DNA of 50,036 bases from JBBSBR01 sp038251135 (GTDB lineage: Bacteria > Patescibacteriota > Saccharimonadia > UBA4664), in NCBI GenBank assembly GCA_038251135.1, contig JBBSBR010000005.1:1-50036 (forward strand). Direction: 5' to 3'. Positions 1 through 6,359 of this stretch are shown piece after piece. Under the pieces are notes generated by a model. That model was not told the DNA's origin, ran no database searches, and saw nothing but the letters and a program-made list of their open reading frames with translations. Position numbers and translations under genes: made by a program. Position 1 is the first letter of the stretch; each line of letters opens with the position of its first letter.

Positions 1-1196
1 CCGTTTGGCGCGGGTACCATTTTTCGCTCGTAGACACCGCCGGACTGGCGCGCGCCGACGACCAGATCGAAATGGCAGCTCAAGACCAAATACGTGAAAT
101 TGCCACTTCGGCCAGCGTAATTCTGGTGGTAATCGATGCGGCCAACATGATTACCGAGGAAGACCAGTCAGCCGCCAGGCTTGCGCTTAAGACCGGCAAA
201 CCGGTCATACTGGTACTCGGCAAAGCCGACACGGCCGGTACGATCGTGGAGGATGAATTTCGGCGTCTCGGTATTCAAACGATCATTGCCGTCTCGGCCA
301 TACACGGACGGGGCACCGGAGACCTGCTGGACGCCATAACGGAACAGATCGAGCGTATCCCCGAACCCAAAGCCGACGACGTAGTCCGGCTCGCGCTGAT
401 CGGACGGCCTAACGTCGGTAAATCCAGCTTGCTCAACCGTATTATGGGCAAACAACACGCTATAGTTTCGGATGTCGCCGGGACCACGCGCGACACCTCG
501 GTCGGGATGGTTAGGTCGCACGACCGCACCATCGAGATTCTCGACACCGCCGGTATCCGCCGCCGCGGCAAAATTGCGCCGGGCGTCGAGAAATTCAGCA
601 GCCTGCGTACCATGACCGCCATCCGCGAGGCCGACGTCTGCCTGCTCGTTCTCGATGCCAACGACGGCATCGTGGCGGGGGATCTGAATCTGGCCGGTGC
701 GGTACTCGATGCCGGAAAAGGCCTGATCATCGTTATGAACAAGTGGGATGCCGTCGAGAAAGATGAGAAAACCCAAGCACGTTTAACGAGTAAGCTCGAA
801 AGCCAATTCCAGTTTGCCTGGTGGGCTCCGCTAGTCTATACCTCGGCCGTAACCGGGCTCCACGTCAATAAACTCCTCGAACTCACTCTGGAGATCGACG
901 GGCGTCGGCGCCAGCAGATTGCCACCGGCCAATTTAACCGTCTTCTCGAAAAGGCGATTGCCCGGCAGGCCCCGGCCGGACTCAAGGGCAAGCAGCCCAA
1001 GATCAACTACGGCACCCAGACCGGCATGAACCCGCCGACCTTTACCATCTTCTGCACCTATCCTGACCTCATTCACTTCTCATATCGCCGCTATATCGAA
1101 AACCAGCTGCGTGAGGCCAACGACTTCACCGGTACGCCGATCGTCTTGGAGTTCAAACACAAGCACGGTGAAAACTTAAGGCGCAAAGTACGATGA
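1..1196 (+). CDS. der: Ribosome-assembly GTPase Der/EngA, 5' truncated by the window edge
   Basis: Tandem-GTPase that acts in 50S subunit assembly. The reading frame is already open at base 3, and the first visible motif is the DTAG (G3) of GTPase domain 1, so the true start lies to the left. Domain 1 continues to a G4 motif that reads GKAD, where NKxD is expected. Domain 2 is complete: GRPNVGKSS (G1), GTTRDT (G2), DTAG (G3), MNKWD (G4) and TSA (G5). The C-terminal KH-like domain ends with a basic tail. Its TGA stop overlaps the pth start (ATGA), so the two are translationally coupled. The Asn-to-Gly change in the domain 1 G4 motif is unusual because that Asn contacts the guanine base. Identification is very secure; only the N-terminus is missing. 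Confidence 0.96.
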   Translation, partial: VWRGYHFSLVDTAGLARADDQIEMAAQDQIREIATSASVILVVIDAANMITEEDQSAARLALKTGKPVILVLGKADTAGTIVEDEFRRLGIQTIIAVSAIHGRGTGDLLDAITEQIERIPEPKADDVVRLALIGRPNVGKSSLLNRIMGKQHAIVSDVAGTTRDTSVGMVRSHDRTIEILDTAGIRRRGKIAPGVEKFSSLRTMTAIREADVCLLVLDANDGIVAGDLNLAGAVLDAGKGLIIVMNKWDAVEKDEKTQARLTSKLESQFQFAWWAPLVYTSAVTGLHVNKLLELTLEIDGRRRQQIATGQFNRLLEKAIARQAPAGLKGKQPKINYGTQTGMNPPTFTIFCTYPDLIHFSYRRYIENQLREANDFTGTPIVLEFKHKHGENLRRKVR

Positions 1197-1819
1197 AGCT
1201 GATCATCGGCCTTGGCAACATTGGCGATGACTACCAGTATACTCGTCATAATGTAGGATTTATGGCTCTCGACCGCTTAGCAGAAAGGGGAGAGCTGAAC
1301 CCGTTCCGCGAAAACAAGCGCCTGCACGCTCTTGAAACCGGCCTGGTAGAGGTCGTAACCGACGACCGGGTGATGATACTCAAGCCGACCACCATGATGA
1401 ACTTAAGCGGCCGTACCGTCGCCGCGGCCATGAAGTTCTATCAGGTTGCAGCCGACGACGTCTGGATTGTTTACGATGACCTCGACCTGCCGTTTGGGAG
1501 TCTCCGTATCAAACGGAATTCAACCCCCGGCACCCACAATGGTTTGCGTTCGATCTACGACAGCATCACGGCCAATCCTCTGTGTTTTCGGATTGGTATC
1601 TCAAGCATCACCTACGAACGCGATCCCCGCCGCCGTACGCTGCCGCTGGACCAAAAGGTTCAATCAATACCGGCGGCTGCCTTCGTCCTGCAGAAATTCT
1701 CGCCTGACGAACGGACAAAGCTGCCCAATATTCTCGATGCGGTCTGCGACGAAATTCTCGGACGTCTCGGCGATGAACCTTTCTCCGACGAGCAGGCCAC
1801 GCATAACGTTGCCGATTAG
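1193..1819 (+). CDS. pth: Peptidyl-tRNA hydrolase
   Basis: Recycles peptidyl-tRNA by cleaving the ester bond between peptide and tRNA in the cytoplasm. 208 residues, slightly longer than the usual 185-195. The N-terminal GLGN motif, the TRHNVGF block with the catalytic His, MNLSG (substrate Asn) and YDDLDLP (catalytic Asp) are all present. The usual GGxxGHNG loop appears as STPGTHNGLRS, keeping the His-Asn-Gly. The ATG overlaps the der stop by four bases. A hairpin lies about 25 bases after the stop (1845-1875). It is more U-rich in the minus-strand direction, but it may also end this transcript. Family assignment is secure. Confidence 0.96.
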   Translation: MKLIIGLGNIGDDYQYTRHNVGFMALDRLAERGELNPFRENKRLHALETGLVEVVTDDRVMILKPTTMMNLSGRTVAAAMKFYQVAADDVWIVYDDLDLPFGSLRIKRNSTPGTHNGLRSIYDSITANPLCFRIGISSITYERDPRRRTLPLDQKVQSIPAAAFVLQKFSPDERTKLPNILDAVCDEILGRLGDEPFSDEQATHNVAD

Positions 1820-1830
1820 TTTAGATTGGT

Positions 1831-1875
1831 TAAAGCAAAACAAAAACCCTTGAAGCGGGTGGTCGCTTAAGGGTT
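1831..1875 (-). terminator. Intrinsic terminator, best oriented on the minus strand
   Basis: AACCCTT + AAGCG at 1845-1857 pairs with CGCTT + AAGGGTT at 1864-1875, giving a 12-bp stem with one bulged G and a GGTGGT loop. On the minus strand it is followed by TTTGTTTTG. On the plus strand the tail is only moderately U-rich (CTTGTTG). It would end the candidate minus-strand RNA and may also stop pth read-through. Confidence 0.65.
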
Positions 1876-2054
1876 CTTGTTGCACCCTTCAATGCCGCGC
1901 CTATTGGCGTTTTGTGCGAGACACTATATTGTGTAACGGGATTGAAGGGACTAATCTACCTGCACAGTTATTTGAAGGAGGGTGCATCCAAATACGTGAC
2001 AGGCAGATTAGTAGATATACTTTTACTGGAACGACCCCACAACGTGAAGGTATG
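1831..2054 (-). ncRNA. Candidate structured non-coding RNA upstream of, and antisense to, the dprA leader
   Basis: Read by eye on the minus strand. A promoter-like TTGACA-N17-TAGGCT (2089-2061) predicts a start near 2054. An intrinsic terminator (stem 1875-1845, then a U-rich run to about 1831) would end a transcript of about 220 nt. Inside are: a 12-bp stem (2011-2000 with 1962-1951) that is fully paired with one G-U on the minus strand but has an A-C mismatch on the plus strand; a nested irregular hairpin (1993-1970) whose loop GCACCC can pair with GGGTGC at 1887-1882, a possible 6-bp pseudoknot; and a 9-bp stem (1949-1941 with 1893-1885) closing two small hairpins. The pseudoknot overlaps the last stem by 3 nt, so the two would share or compete. 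I do not recognise a known class (not tmRNA, RNase P or SRP by motif). A plus-strand dprA leader is the alternative reading. Confidence 0.5.
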
Positions 2055-2060
2055 CTCAGT

Positions 2061-2089
2061 AGCCTAACACACTTTGTTAATTATGTCAA
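2061..2089 (-). promoter_or_regulatory. Sigma70-type promoter for the candidate minus-strand RNA
   Basis: A perfect -35 box TTGACA (2089-2084), a spacer of 17 and a weak -10 TAGGCT (2066-2061), reading leftward. It overlaps the 5' region of dprA on the opposite strand. Confidence 0.4.
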
Positions 2090-2097
2090 CACACATT

Positions 2098-2970
2098 ATG
2101 CAGATAAAGCAAATTACAATCGGGACGGCGGAATATCCGCCGTATCTAAGCGAAATTCCATCGCCTCCGAAAATACTCTATATACGCGGCGAACTGCCGA
2201 CGGCACCTTGTGTTGCCATCGTCGGCACACGTAATCCTACTCACTACGGCAAGGAGGTTACGTACCAATTGGCCTATGAGCTGGCTCGGGCCGGGCTGGT
2301 GATCGTGAGCGGCCTGGCGCTCGGGATCGACAGCATCGCCCACCGCGGCGCCCTGGATGCCGGCGGCAAGACCGTGGCGGTGCTTGCCAACGGTTTGGAA
2401 AAAGTGTCACCTGCCCGCCACCTCGGTTTGGCCCACGAGATTATCGATTCCGGCGGGGCGCTCGTCTCAGAGTATCCCGAAGGCACGGATACCTTTCCGG
2501 TCAACTTCGCCGTACGAAACCGAATCATATCGGGCCTCAGTCTGGGCACTATCGTGACCGAGGCCAACGCCAAGAGCGGGTCCTTGATTACGGCCGACTT
2601 TGCGTTAAAACAAAATCGGATTGTTTTCGCCGTACCCGGCAACATCACTCAACCGCGATCGGCCGGTCCCAACAACCTCCTCCGCGAAGGTGCAACGCCG
2701 GTCACCGGCAGTACCGATGTCCTGCAGACCCTCAACTTCACGACCAATTACGTCCCGGACATACCGGTCACGGCCAACAGTCCGCACGAAGCCTTAATTC
2801 TCGAACTGCTCCAATCCGGCGAGACTACCAGCCAGTACCTGATCGAGACTTCGGGCATGTCGGCCAGCGACTTTGCCAACGTTATCAGTCTTATGGAGAT
2901 TACCGGCCGTGTTCGCAATATCGGCTCGGGTCATTGGGCGCCGCGCCAGTCAAGTAAAAACCCCAGTTAA
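2098..2970 (+). CDS. dprA: DNA-processing protein DprA
   Basis: Binds incoming single-stranded DNA during natural transformation and loads RecA. From the ATG at 2098 the protein has 290 residues. A short N-terminal stretch (EYPPYLSEIPSPPKILYIRG region) leads into the Rossmann-like DprA core with VGTRNP, IVSGLALGIDSIAHRGAL, SEYPEGT, RNRIISGLS, TEANAKSGSLITA and AVPGNI. A C-terminal winged-helix domain follows (about residues 225-285). There is no N-terminal SAM/HhH domain. In-frame starts also exist at 2083 (ATG) and 2074 (TTG). None has a Shine-Dalgarno sequence, and 2098 was chosen because the conserved sequence begins there. The stop codon sits inside a terminator hairpin shared with the opposite-strand gene. 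Confidence 0.93.
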   Translation: MQIKQITIGTAEYPPYLSEIPSPPKILYIRGELPTAPCVAIVGTRNPTHYGKEVTYQLAYELARAGLVIVSGLALGIDSIAHRGALDAGGKTVAVLANGLEKVSPARHLGLAHEIIDSGGALVSEYPEGTDTFPVNFAVRNRIISGLSLGTIVTEANAKSGSLITADFALKQNRIVFAVPGNITQPRSAGPNNLLREGATPVTGSTDVLQTLNFTTNYVPDIPVTANSPHEALILELLQSGETTSQYLIETSGMSASDFANVISLMEITGRVRNIGSGHWAPRQSSKNPS

Positions 2971-2979
2971 ACTGGGGTT
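2951..2979 (-). terminator. Intrinsic terminator at the dprA / minus-strand gene junction
   Basis: AACCCCAGTT and AACTGGGGTT form a near-perfect inverted repeat at 2959-2979. On the minus strand it is followed by TTTTTACTTG, so it ends the convergent gene that stops at 2986. It overlaps the end of dprA and may act in both directions. Confidence 0.75.
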
Positions 2980-2985
2980 CGTGAT

Positions 2986-3375
2986 CTAGGACTGTTTGAT
3001 GGATGAAATATCCCGGCAGAGAGCCAGCTCGAGGGTGAATTTCGCCATTTGGAACTCAAGCCGCCAATTGTGCGGTGCCGGCATATAATTTCCGGTAGCG
3101 TTTTGGTACTGCCTGGCCAGGCGGTCGTCACCAAACTTCTCGGTATAGAGGATACCAAGATGCCGAATATCGTCCAGCTGGATCTCCGATGCGTCGAAGA
3201 ACTCGCGTTTGGTGGTTCTGCAGCGGGCGCAATACCACTCGAAGCCGTCAAACCACGGCGCGTGCTTGTAGCGGATGATGTATACGTCATGAGCGGGTGT
3301 CAGGACCGCCTTGGTCCGGCAGATATTGCAATGAATACGAACGGGTCGGCTGTGCCTAGTCTGTTGATCATCCAT
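2986..3375 (-). CDS. Small zinc-ribbon-like protein of unknown function
   Basis: 129 residues. I do not recognise the family. CNIC near residue 17 and CARC near residue 49 form a C-x2-C...C-x2-C pattern, consistent with a zinc ribbon, followed by a helical C-terminal half. The start at 3375 follows a GGAGG Shine-Dalgarno sequence with good spacing. It is the second gene of a minus-strand pair with the gene at 3409-3813. The two share length, the paired-cysteine layout around an aromatic FEWYC/FEIYC segment, and the gene order, so they look like diverged duplicates. The pair is probably co-transcribed from a promoter near 3880 and ended by the terminator at 2951-2979. No membrane segment or signal peptide is visible. 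The real-gene call rests on the ribosome binding site, terminator and paralogy. Confidence 0.75.
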   Translation of the reverse strand: MDDQQTRHSRPVRIHCNICRTKAVLTPAHDVYIIRYKHAPWFDGFEWYCARCRTTKREFFDASEIQLDDIRHLGILYTEKFGDDRLARQYQNATGNYMPAPHNWRLEFQMAKFTLELALCRDISSIKQS

Positions 3376-3408
3376 ATCCTAACCTCCGCCCATGATGAAA
3401 AGCTTGGT

Positions 3409-3813
3409 CTATGACGCCTCTGACGCCCAGAAATCGACGAGATTCTCTAGGACACCGTACTCGGCCAGGCAATTCCGCAACTGAATCGCTTCGGTTGCGC
3501 CGTCCGCGTCAAGTTCACTGTGGACGAGAGGCCTGTAGCCAAAGTCCCTCTCGAAATGCTCGACGACGTCCGGCGGCGGATCTTGAGCTCTGAGAGTATG
3601 GACGATGTCGTAGAGATAGTTCAGGTAGTCGACCGGCGGCGGAATGTGCTTCAGGAAAATCCCGACCGAGCCTTTGCAGGCCGGCGTACAGTAAATCTCA
3701 AAGTAGTCGAATTCGGGATTATCGTAACGGTGCAGGATGGTATTCGTCTCGTCGAGGACATACACGTGTTGGCAGAACTGACAGATGTAAGAAGGTCGCT
3801 TCTTGCCGTTCAT
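3409..3813 (-). CDS. Small zinc-ribbon-like protein, paralogue-like neighbour of 2986-3375
   Basis: 134 residues from the ATG at 3813, which follows a strong AGGAGG sequence. An upstream in-frame extension to about 3954 has no ribosome binding site and crosses the promoter region, so it was not used. CQFC near residue 11 and YCTPAC near residue 41 give a C-x2-C...C-x3-C pattern. The FEIYC segment resembles FEWYC in the downstream gene. The C-terminal half is acidic and helical. Family unknown. It is the first gene of the minus-strand pair and lies back to back with dus. Confidence 0.75.
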   Translation of the reverse strand: MNGKKRPSYICQFCQHVYVLDETNTILHRYDNPEFDYFEIYCTPACKGSVGIFLKHIPPPVDYLNYLYDIVHTLRAQDPPPDVVEHFERDFGYRPLVHSELDADGATEAIQLRNCLAEYGVLENLVDFWASEAS

Positions 3814-3876
3814 TCCTGCCTCCTCGCGTTCAAAAGAGCGAATGTGATGTGAAAGTGCTTGTGGCGGCTTGCGATG

Positions 3877-3906
3877 ACTATAGCACATTGGAATGGGCAG
3901 CATTAA
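3877..3906 (-). promoter_or_regulatory. Promoter for the two zinc-ribbon genes
   Basis: An extended -10 element (TGC TATAGT, -10 at 3882-3877) reads leftward with a weak -35 (TTAATG, 3906-3901). Predicted start near 3870, giving a leader of about 57 nt with the AGGAGG site at its end. It overlaps the divergent dus promoter. Confidence 0.45.
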
Positions 3907-3917
3907 GATGTTATGAT
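3888..3917 (+). promoter_or_regulatory. Leaderless promoter of dus
   Basis: TTGGAA (3888-3893), N18, TATGAT (3912-3917), then six bases and the ATG at 3924. With the usual distance from -10 box to start site, transcription would begin on or next to the A of the start codon. Confidence 0.6.
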
Positions 3918-3923
3918 ACATAA

Positions 3924-4922
3924 ATGAGTTTTTGGCAACAGCTACCCAAACCATTCTTTGTCCTGGCGCCCATGGACGACGTTACCGACGTCGTCTTTCG
4001 TCAGGTTGTGGCCGGTGCGGCCGCGCCGGACGTCCTGATGACGGAGTTCGTTGCAACCGACGGCCTGCAGTCATCGGGCCGCGAACGCACCCTGGAGCGC
4101 CTGCGAATCGAACCGGATCACAAGCAGCCGCTGGTAGCTCAAATCTGGGGAAATAACCCGGAAAATTACCGTAAAAGCGCCCAAGATATCGCCTCGATGG
4201 GTTTCAGCGGCATTGATATTAATCTCGGCTGCCCGGAGAAGGGCATCGTGGCCCGCGGCTGCTGCGGAGGATTGATCGGTCAATACTCTCAGGTCGCTGA
4301 AATTATCCAGGCGACTCGCATCGGCGCTCCGGCTCTCGCAATCAGCGTCAAGACGCGAATCGGGCTCAGCGTTGCCATTACCGAAGCTTGGGCAAGCTTT
4401 TTGCTGGCGCAAAACCTGGATGCGCTCACGATGCACGGCCGTACCGTGAAAGAAATGAGTAAAGTACCTGCCCAATGGGACGAGATTGCCAAAGTCGCTG
4501 CCATCAGGGACGCGCTGGATATTTCGACAGTTATCATCGGAAACGGCGACGTTCAAAACCGAGCGCACGGCGCAGTGCTGGCAAAAACCTCCGGAGTCGA
4601 CGGCATCATGATCGGGCGGGGAGTATTCCATGACCTCTACGCCTTTGACCGATCCCCGCGCGAGCACACGCCGGCCGAAATGCTCGCCGTCCTCGAACGC
4701 CATATCGAACTATATGAGCAGTGGGGAAGCAATAAACCGTTTCAGATTCTCAAAAAATTCTTCAAAATATACGTTAACGGGTGGGTGGGAGCGGCCGAAC
4801 TGCGGGCAGCCCTCATGGATTCTGCGACGCCGAATGAGGTTCGCGTCATCCTAGCCTCGGCCCGAACGTCTCTGCCGACCGCCAAATTACCCGTTTTGGT
4901 ATCACTGTCGTCCGGCAGATAG
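3924..4922 (+). CDS. dus: tRNA-dihydrouridine synthase
   Basis: FMN- and NADPH-dependent reduction of uridine to dihydrouridine in tRNA D-loops. 332 residues, a normal length. The TIM-barrel start has the APMDDVTD motif (family APMAGVTD) and LVAQIWG. The active-site block INLGCPEKGIV contains the catalytic Cys of GCP, followed by a Cys/Gly-rich loop. MHGRT and the phosphate-binding GNGDV and IMIGRG motifs follow. The C-terminal helical domain is present. The Dus subfamily cannot be settled by eye. There is no Shine-Dalgarno sequence; a -10 box ends six bases before the ATG, so the mRNA is probably leaderless. It is convergent with the gene at 5162-5791, with a bidirectional terminator between them. 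Confidence 0.94.
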   Translation: MSFWQQLPKPFFVLAPMDDVTDVVFRQVVAGAAAPDVLMTEFVATDGLQSSGRERTLERLRIEPDHKQPLVAQIWGNNPENYRKSAQDIASMGFSGIDINLGCPEKGIVARGCCGGLIGQYSQVAEIIQATRIGAPALAISVKTRIGLSVAITEAWASFLLAQNLDALTMHGRTVKEMSKVPAQWDEIAKVAAIRDALDISTVIIGNGDVQNRAHGAVLAKTSGVDGIMIGRGVFHDLYAFDRSPREHTPAEMLAVLERHIELYEQWGSNKPFQILKKFFKIYVNGWVGAAELRAALMDSATPNEVRVILASARTSLPTAKLPVLVSLSSGR

Positions 4923-5092
4923 CCAACGCGCCGGTACGATTATCAGACTCCCGCCCAATCAGGCATCGGTATCACAGTATTTATGCACATGCTTATATGA
5001 GCCAGGCGCTTGGTTTATGACCTCCAACACATTGCGTCTGCAAGAAGGCATTATTCTGACGTTATTTGGAAGTATTCCTAATGTGCTTGTGG

Positions 5093-5098
5093 TATAAT
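5093..5098 (+). promoter_or_regulatory. Extended -10 element facing directly into a terminator
   Basis: TGG TATAAT (TATAAT at 5093-5098) has a consensus -10 but no good -35. A start near 5105 would give a transcript of only about 35 nt before the terminator at 5111-5137. It may be a fortuitous box or a minimal RNA. Confidence 0.25.
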
Positions 5099-5110
5099 CC
5101 GCGCAACACC

Positions 5111-5140
5111 AAAAGGCCCCCGTATCGGGGGCCTTTTGAG
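5111..5140. terminator. Bidirectional intrinsic terminator
   Basis: AAAAGGCCCCCG (5111-5122) pairs perfectly with CGGGGGCCTTTT (5126-5137), a 12-bp inverted repeat with A and U tracts on both sides. It separates convergent dus (+) and the SLT-like gene (-). Confidence 0.9.
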
Positions 5141-5161
5141 TTTAGAAGCGTTAAAGTCTTC

Positions 5162-5791
5162 TTACCAGCTATGGACGGCAATCCAGTGGTTGTAGGCACC
5201 GGCCCACGAACCGAAACGCGCGTACGCATAGGCGGTTGCCCAACGAAGCTGCGTTACCGGATTGGTCATGTAGTCGGCACCGTAAGGAGCCATCTTGCTG
5301 GCCGGAAGCGCCTGACCGATACCGTAGGCACCGGATCCGCTGTAGTTATACTTGGTTACACCCCAACCACTTTCGTGGCTAATGATGTAATCCACGTAAC
5401 CGAATTCACTTTCGGCGATACCGGCGGCACGCATCCAATCGGCGTGAGAACCGGCAACTGCGACGGCCGGAGCCGCAACGTAGCGGACTGCAGCTTTCAG
5501 CTTGGCTGCCTTAGCGGCCTGAGCGGCAGCGGCGGCGGCCTCTGCGCGGGCTTTCTCGGCAGCGGCAGCTTGAGCTGCGTGCAGAGGCGCTAAGACTTCT
5601 GTTTCATAGTTGGGCTGTTTTGGACCGACTATTTCGACTAACTGGGACGTGTTGGTATTTAATTTCACCTCTCGTACACCGCTGACTGTCGAGGACGGAT
5701 CCGCGGCGGCGGTGGCATTACTGTTGACAGTAATGTTCGCCTGAGTAGCAAGCAGCACCAATGATGCCGCAAGCTGCGAGATGTTACGCAT
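5162..5791 (-). CDS. Secreted SLT/Apf-like murein hydrolase
   Basis: Likely a secreted peptidoglycan-cleaving or resuscitation-type protein of 209 residues. The N-terminus has a short hydrophobic signal-like segment (residues 6-20). A Thr/Asn/Ser linker and an Ala-rich helical region (about residues 70-105) follow, and then a C-terminal domain of about 80 residues resembling the lysozyme-like domain of aggregation-promoting factor proteins. Visible elements are ISHESGW with the candidate catalytic Glu, GAYGIGQALP and a final YNHW-type motif. There is no Shine-Dalgarno sequence directly before the ATG. An AAAGG lies about 25 nt upstream, and a small hairpin (GCCGC/GCGGC) sits between it and the start. 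The gene has its own strong promoter and a hairpin-bearing leader. Domain assignment is by motif recognition, so the exact reaction is uncertain. Confidence 0.8.
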   Translation of the reverse strand: MRNISQLAASLVLLATQANITVNSNATAAADPSSTVSGVREVKLNTNTSQLVEIVGPKQPNYETEVLAPLHAAQAAAAEKARAEAAAAAAQAAKAAKLKAAVRYVAAPAVAVAGSHADWMRAAGIAESEFGYVDYIISHESGWGVTKYNYSGSGAYGIGQALPASKMAPYGADYMTNPVTQLRWATAYAYARFGSWAGAYNHWIAVHSW

Positions 5792-5845
5792 AAGGGCCGC
5801 ATCGAACGCGGCTCAAATACCTTTCGTTTACTTGTTAACTCGTCC

Positions 5846-5880
5846 CGCTAAAAAAGACCTCACATGAGGTCCTTCTAGCG
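5846..5880 (-). terminator. Leader hairpin with U-tract before the SLT-like gene (possible attenuator)
   Basis: In the leader of the gene starting at 5791. GGACCTC-ATGT-GAGGTC is followed by six U residues, and the flanks CGCTA (5880-5876) and TAGCG (5850-5846) also pair. The whole element can form a 15-bp hairpin with one bulged U. It may act as a terminator or as a stable leader stem. Confidence 0.55.
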
Positions 5881-5890
5881 AACGAAAGTC

Positions 5891-5919
5891 AGTATAAACT
5901 ATAACTAGACATAAGTCAA
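5891..5919 (-). promoter_or_regulatory. Strong promoter of the SLT-like gene
   Basis: TTGACT (5919-5914), N17, TATACT (5896-5891), reading leftward. Predicted start near 5884, leaving a leader of about 93 nt that contains the hairpin at 5846-5880. Confidence 0.75.
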
Positions 5920-5996
5920 TACTAGTACGTCAAGGTTAAGCAGTATTGAGGGGAAACGATGATTTGATGCGTCCCCAAAGGTGCTACAATAAGCTT

Positions 5997-6359
5997 ATGG
6001 TTATGTGGGAATTTTTAACGTGGTGGTATGGTCCCGGCTGGAGCCGGCTCGGACGGAATACGCTGCGTCACATTAAACGCTCCTACCTCGGGTTCTCCGT
6101 CCCGATCCTTTTGCGTACACTGTTTGAGCCGTGGCGCAGGATCATCTCGACCGGTTCGCAAACAATCGCCGAGAGACTTCGCGCTGTCTTGGACAATCTT
6201 ATTTCGCGCGGGGTTGGGTTTGTCGTTCGGGTTATTGCCTTGGCCGCAGCCGGAATCATTATCTTGGGGACGGCCGTTTTCGGAATAATCTCAATCGTAA
6301 TCTGGCCGCTGATGCCGGCGAGCGTGCTCATACTCCTCGTATGGGGGATAATACGGTGA
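5997..6359 (+). CDS. Small membrane protein of unknown function, partner of the Clp-like ATPase
   Basis: 120 residues from the ATG at 5997. The N-terminus is rich in aromatic residues (MWEFLTWWYGPGW). A basic amphipathic middle (about residues 15-60) is followed by two hydrophobic segments (about 68-90 and 95-118) ending in IIR. I do not recognise the family. A -10 box TACAAT (5985-5990) ends six bases before this ATG, so the transcript is probably leaderless. An upstream in-frame start at 5946 was rejected for that reason. The stop codon overlaps the GTG start of the Clp-like ATPase (GTGA), which implies translational coupling. Both proteins are membrane-embedded, so they may form one complex; that is inference. 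Confidence 0.75.
   Translation: MVMWEFLTWWYGPGWSRLGRNTLRHIKRSYLGFSVPILLRTLFEPWRRIISTGSQTIAERLRAVLDNLISRGVGFVVRVIALAAAGIIILGTAVFGIISIVIWPLMPASVLILLVWGIIR

Noticed and set aside
1853..1868. GCGGGTGGTCGC resembling a T-box specifier/antiterminator element
   Set aside because: No upstream specifier loop or AG bulge, and downstream genes are not aminoacyl-tRNA or amino-acid genes; it is simply the terminator loop.
1914..2234. Plus-strand open frame of 106 codons across the pth-dprA gap
   Set aside because: It has no ribosome binding site, overlaps dprA out of frame, and its sequence is better explained by the RNA helices.
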